A stretch of DNA of 25,397 bases from JAPLJU01 sp964547985 (lineage in GTDB: Bacteria; Desulfobacterota; Syntrophia; Syntrophales; UBA2192): NCBI GenBank assembly GCA_964547985.1, contig CAZJPV010000037.1, forward strand, positions 1-25,397, given 5' to 3'. A model generated the notes under the pieces. That model did no database searches and had not been told where the DNA came from. It saw only the letters and a list, made by a program, of their open reading frames with translations. Numbering within the stretch: the stretch's first letter is position 1; each line of letters begins with the position of its first letter. Shown here piece by piece: positions 23,092 through 25,397 of this stretch. The position numbers and the translations under genes are program-made.

Positions 23092-24660
23092 ATGAACAGG
23101 GAGATCATCAAGGCCAACATCGTTGTTTTCATCGCCAGTTTCTGCACCCTCGTCATCGAGCTCGTGGCGGGCCGGATCATGGCGCCCTATGTCGGTGTTT
23201 CGCTCTACACCTGGACAAGCATCATCGGGGTGGTCCTCGCGGGCATCAGCATCGGGGCTTACCTGGGCGGGATCATCGCCGATCGCTACCCCCGGCAGAC
23301 GACCCTCGGCTGGCTTCTTTTCCTCTCGGGCCTGGGGGCCTTCAGCATCGCGCCTCTCACCAATCTCGTCGGCGCCGCGCAGTTCCAATCCACCCTCATG
23401 ATGCGCATCATGATCCTCACGACGGTGATCTTCTTCGTCCCCTCGGCCATCCTCGGCATGATTTCGCCCGTCGTGGTGAAGCTCACGCTCAACAACCTCG
23501 AGAAGACGGGAAACGTCGTCGGGAAGATCTATGCCTTTTCCACCCTCGGCTCGATCATCGGCACCTTTACCACCGGTTTTTACCTCATCTCCTGGATGGG
23601 GACGCGGAACATCCTCCTCACCATGGGGATCATCCTCGTCGTGTCGGCCCTGGTCTTCGGCGGCTTCTTCATGCGGCGAAAGTCCTTCGCCGTTTTCATC
23701 CTCATCTTCGCGCCGCTCACCTGGGCGTTTTACGGGGTCGCCTTCAAGGCGCCCCTTGACGCCTCGATTTACTACTACAAGGAGAGCGACTACTACACGA
23801 TCAAGCTCAAGAAATACGATGTAAACAAGGACGGGCGGCAGCTCCATGCCATGGTCTTGGACAATCTGGTCCACTCGCTAAACGACGTTGACGACCCCCT
23901 CTACCTGGATTATCCCTACATCCGTATCTACGAAGAGGTCGTCCGCTGGCAGGAGGGGAAAAGGCGGGAGCTCAAGACCCTCTTTATCGGGGGAGGGGCC
24001 TACACCTTCCCGCGCTACATGGAGGCGGAGTATCCGCGTGCCGAAATCGACGTCGTGGAAATCGATCCTGTGATCACGCAGGTCACCTACGACTACATGG
24101 GGCTATCGAGGGACACGCGGATCCGGTCCTTCAACGAGGACGGCAGATGGTTCGTCATGAACTGCAAAGAAAAAGAAAAGTATGATCTTATCTTCGGCGA
24201 TGCCTTCAACGATCTCTCCATCCCCTATCACCTGACGACGAAGGAATTTGCCGGGCAGTTGAAAGCCATCATAAAGCCCGACGGCTTGCTGGTTGCGAAC
24301 CTTATCGACAGCTTCAGGGAGGGGGACTTCCTGCCCTCCTACATCCGCACGCTCGAGGAGGTCTTCGGGAAGGGGAACGTCCACCTGATCGCCCTCTACC
24401 CCGATTTCGACAACATCGGCGTGAGCACCTGCGTGGTCCTGGCGAGCAGCAGGAAGCTCGACATGGCCGAGTTCCAGGCAAAAACACGGAAGGACAAAGG
24501 CCTTGCCGCCGTTTCCCACGTCGTCCCCGCGGAATGGCTTCAGAAGCTGATGAAGGAGCGTAACACCGTTCTTCTGACGGATGATTACGTCCCCGTCGAC
24601 AACCTCACCGCCCCCATCTTCGAGGAGCGCTACGGGTACAAAAGGACAACGACGAAGTAA
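23092..24660 (+). CDS. Membrane-fused spermidine-synthase-like protein
   Basis: This 522-residue protein joins about seven N-terminal membrane helices (residues 8-220; opening with ASFCTLVIELVAGRIMAPYVG) to a C-terminal spermidine-synthase-like Rossmann domain (about 230-515). The latter has LDNLVHS (257-263), GGGAYTFPRY (300-309, in place of GGGDG), VEIDPVI (322-328), and DAFNDLSIPYHLTTKEF (370-386), which contains the usual catalytic Asp. A GAGG site six bases before the ATG at 23092 decides the start over a TTG at 23062. The family is common in bacteria, often annotated as fused MFS/spermidine synthase, and its substrate is mostly unproven; aminopropyl transfer is a hypothesis. Confidence 0.88.
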   Translation: MNREIIKANIVVFIASFCTLVIELVAGRIMAPYVGVSLYTWTSIIGVVLAGISIGAYLGGIIADRYPRQTTLGWLLFLSGLGAFSIAPLTNLVGAAQFQSTLMMRIMILTTVIFFVPSAILGMISPVVVKLTLNNLEKTGNVVGKIYAFSTLGSIIGTFTTGFYLISWMGTRNILLTMGIILVVSALVFGGFFMRRKSFAVFILIFAPLTWAFYGVAFKAPLDASIYYYKESDYYTIKLKKYDVNKDGRQLHAMVLDNLVHSLNDVDDPLYLDYPYIRIYEEVVRWQEGKRRELKTLFIGGGAYTFPRYMEAEYPRAEIDVVEIDPVITQVTYDYMGLSRDTRIRSFNEDGRWFVMNCKEKEKYDLIFGDAFNDLSIPYHLTTKEFAGQLKAIIKPDGLLVANLIDSFREGDFLPSYIRTLEEVFGKGNVHLIALYPDFDNIGVSTCVVLASSRKLDMAEFQAKTRKDKGLAAVSHVVPAEWLQKLMKERNTVLLTDDYVPVDNLTAPIFEERYGYKRTTTK

Positions 24661-24925
24661 AAGATCACAATCTGTGATAAACTTGGTGCGCCCTTAACCT
24701 CTCCATTGTTCAGACTTTCTCACATTTTTTTCATATTTTGAAAACCACACTTGATTTCTTTGCAAAAGCTATATAGAAATACTACTAAATCCCCAGCATT
24801 TCAAATGCCCTCTTGAGGGGAGGGGCAGTTGAAATGCGTTACCATATCTGCTGGTTTGCATATCTTATTAAATTCTAAGTGTAATAACATTCCTATAAAT
24901 CAGCTAGAAGTGAAAGGAGGGGGGT
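24661..24925 (+). other. AT-rich intergenic region
   Basis: These 265 bases are markedly AT-richer than the rest of the window and contain no ORF I trust. A small inverted repeat ATCACA-N3-TGTGAT (24664-24678) sits just after the previous stop but has no T-tract. TTGATT (24751-24756) and TATAGA (24772-24777) could be a weak promoter with a short spacer. A strong stem-loop follows at 24796-24837. Confidence 0.5.
24796..24837 (+). promoter_or_regulatory. Strong stem-loop upstream of the PEGA lipoprotein gene
   Basis: GCATTTCAA (24796-24804) pairs perfectly with TTGAAATGC (24829-24837). After one mismatch, TGCCC (24806-24810) pairs with GGGCA (24823-24827). The stem totals about 14 pairs with a loop of 12. 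No T-tract follows, so an intrinsic terminator is unlikely; a leader structure or small RNA element is possible. Confidence 0.5.
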
Positions 24926-25397
24926 ATGAAAGTGAGAGGATTCGTAATTTGGGGTTTACTTTTATGTTTATTTTCTCTTTTTTTCATACAGGGTTGCGCA
25001 TCAATAATAAGTGGTACGACTCAAGAAGTAACTTTCACTTCAATTCCAGAAGGAGCTAATGTATCTGTTGATGGCCGGACGTTAGGAAAGACGCCGCTAA
25101 CTATGCAACTTGACAAGAAGGCAAACCAAAGTCTGGTCTTCGAAAAAGATGGTTATAAAACATTAACTCTACCGTTAGAAACAACATTAGATCCATGGTT
25201 TTGGGGTAATATTATACTTGGTGGATTATTTGGCTCCACAACGGATGCAATATCGGGAGCTGTCAATCAGTATTCTCCTGGTCAATACAATATAACACTG
25301 CAGCCTTTAGGGCATGTCCAACCGATCGCTGTTCAACCAAAAGTTGTTCAACCAGCGCCTGTCCCACCAAAAGCTATTCAGCCTGCGACAGTGCAAC
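24926..25397 (+). CDS. PEGA-domain lipoprotein with VQP repeats (3' end outside window)
   Basis: The reading frame starts at ATG 24926 after a very strong AAAGGAGGGG site and stays open for 157 codons to the window edge. A signal peptide (hydrophobic LLLCLFSLFF) ends in the lipobox IQGC with the lipidated Cys at residue 24. A PEGA domain follows (about 36-85: FTSIPEGANVSVDGRTLGKTPL, FEKDGYKTLTLPL), then a hydrophobic Gly-rich stretch (WFWGNIILGGLFGS). From about residue 131 comes a low-complexity tail of VQP-like units (VQPIA, VQPKV, VQPAP, IQPAT). PEGA domains occur in surface and S-layer-associated proteins. Codon use is AT-rich, unlike the neighbours, suggesting recent arrival or a different constraint. 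Confidence 0.85.
   Translation, partial: MKVRGFVIWGLLLCLFSLFFIQGCASIISGTTQEVTFTSIPEGANVSVDGRTLGKTPLTMQLDKKANQSLVFEKDGYKTLTLPLETTLDPWFWGNIILGGLFGSTTDAISGAVNQYSPGQYNITLQPLGHVQPIAVQPKVVQPAPVPPKAIQPATVQ

Noticed and set aside
22732..23874. Long minus-strand open frame opposite the MoaE-like and spermidine-synthase-like genes
   Set aside because: It is rich in His, Asp, Glu and Arg with no domain, and both opposite genes have recognised families and ribosome sites.
24664..24678. Terminator or CRP-like site after the spermidine-synthase-like gene
   Set aside because: The inverted repeat ATCACA-N3-TGTGAT has only six pairs and no T-tract, and the half-sites are in the wrong order and spacing for CRP.
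1..25397. CRISPR array, tRNA or rRNA genes, transposase or phage genes
   Set aside because: No regularly spaced identical repeats with unique spacers, no cloverleaf-like sequence and no recognisable mobile-element protein were seen. The heptad repeats are contiguous or imperfect, without spacers.

Overview
This window looks like a chromosomal segment of an anaerobic deltaproteobacterium in the broad sense (Desulfobacterota, perhaps Syntrophales-like). The basis is moderately high GC, the gene order mnmA-mtaB-rnc-Elp3-like radical SAM-era, a NIL-domain ferredoxin typical of anaerobes, a complete Liv-type branched-chain amino acid transporter, and short heptad-type repeats between genes. The taxonomic call is inference from gene content and protein style; no marker was aligned.

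Layout. 50-1716 (+) holds an OppF/DppF-type peptide transporter ATPase and an unknown lipoprotein. 1739-4108 (-) holds thiL (thiamine phosphate kinase) and a MATE efflux pump, divergent from miaA (4230-5144, +). A long leftward block follows. In transcription order it is mnmA, mtaB, rnc, an Elp3-like radical SAM gene, era, lpd, der, then livK, livH, livM, livG and livF (18167 down to 5174). The first seven genes couple tRNA thiolation and methylthiolation, RNA processing and ribosome-assembly GTPases, with a dihydrolipoamide dehydrogenase set among them. The last five form an ABC importer for branched-chain amino acids or related compounds. 18398-21174 holds a small membrane protein (+), a NIL-ferredoxin (-), a small alpha/beta hydrolase (-) and a DUF1015 protein (+). 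21274-24660 holds a TrmN6-like methyltransferase (+), a DUF721/DciA-like protein (-), a MoaE-like protein (+) and a membrane-fused spermidine-synthase-like protein (+). The window ends in an AT-richer stretch with a strong stem-loop and the start of a PEGA-domain lipoprotein cut by the window edge.

The main oddities are these. livK has an in-frame amber codon at codon 51, just after the signal peptide, although the rest of the reading frame is intact. Heptad-type repeats of three related flavours sit in four gene borders; one forms a long imperfect palindrome that fills the lpd-der gap, and another abuts livM. der and livM are the genes directly downstream of these two insertions and neither has a visible Shine-Dalgarno sequence. 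I see no CRISPR array, rRNA, tRNA, phage or transposase gene. I do not see a clearly new defence or biosynthetic system; most of the window is ordinary core genome with unusual punctuation between genes.
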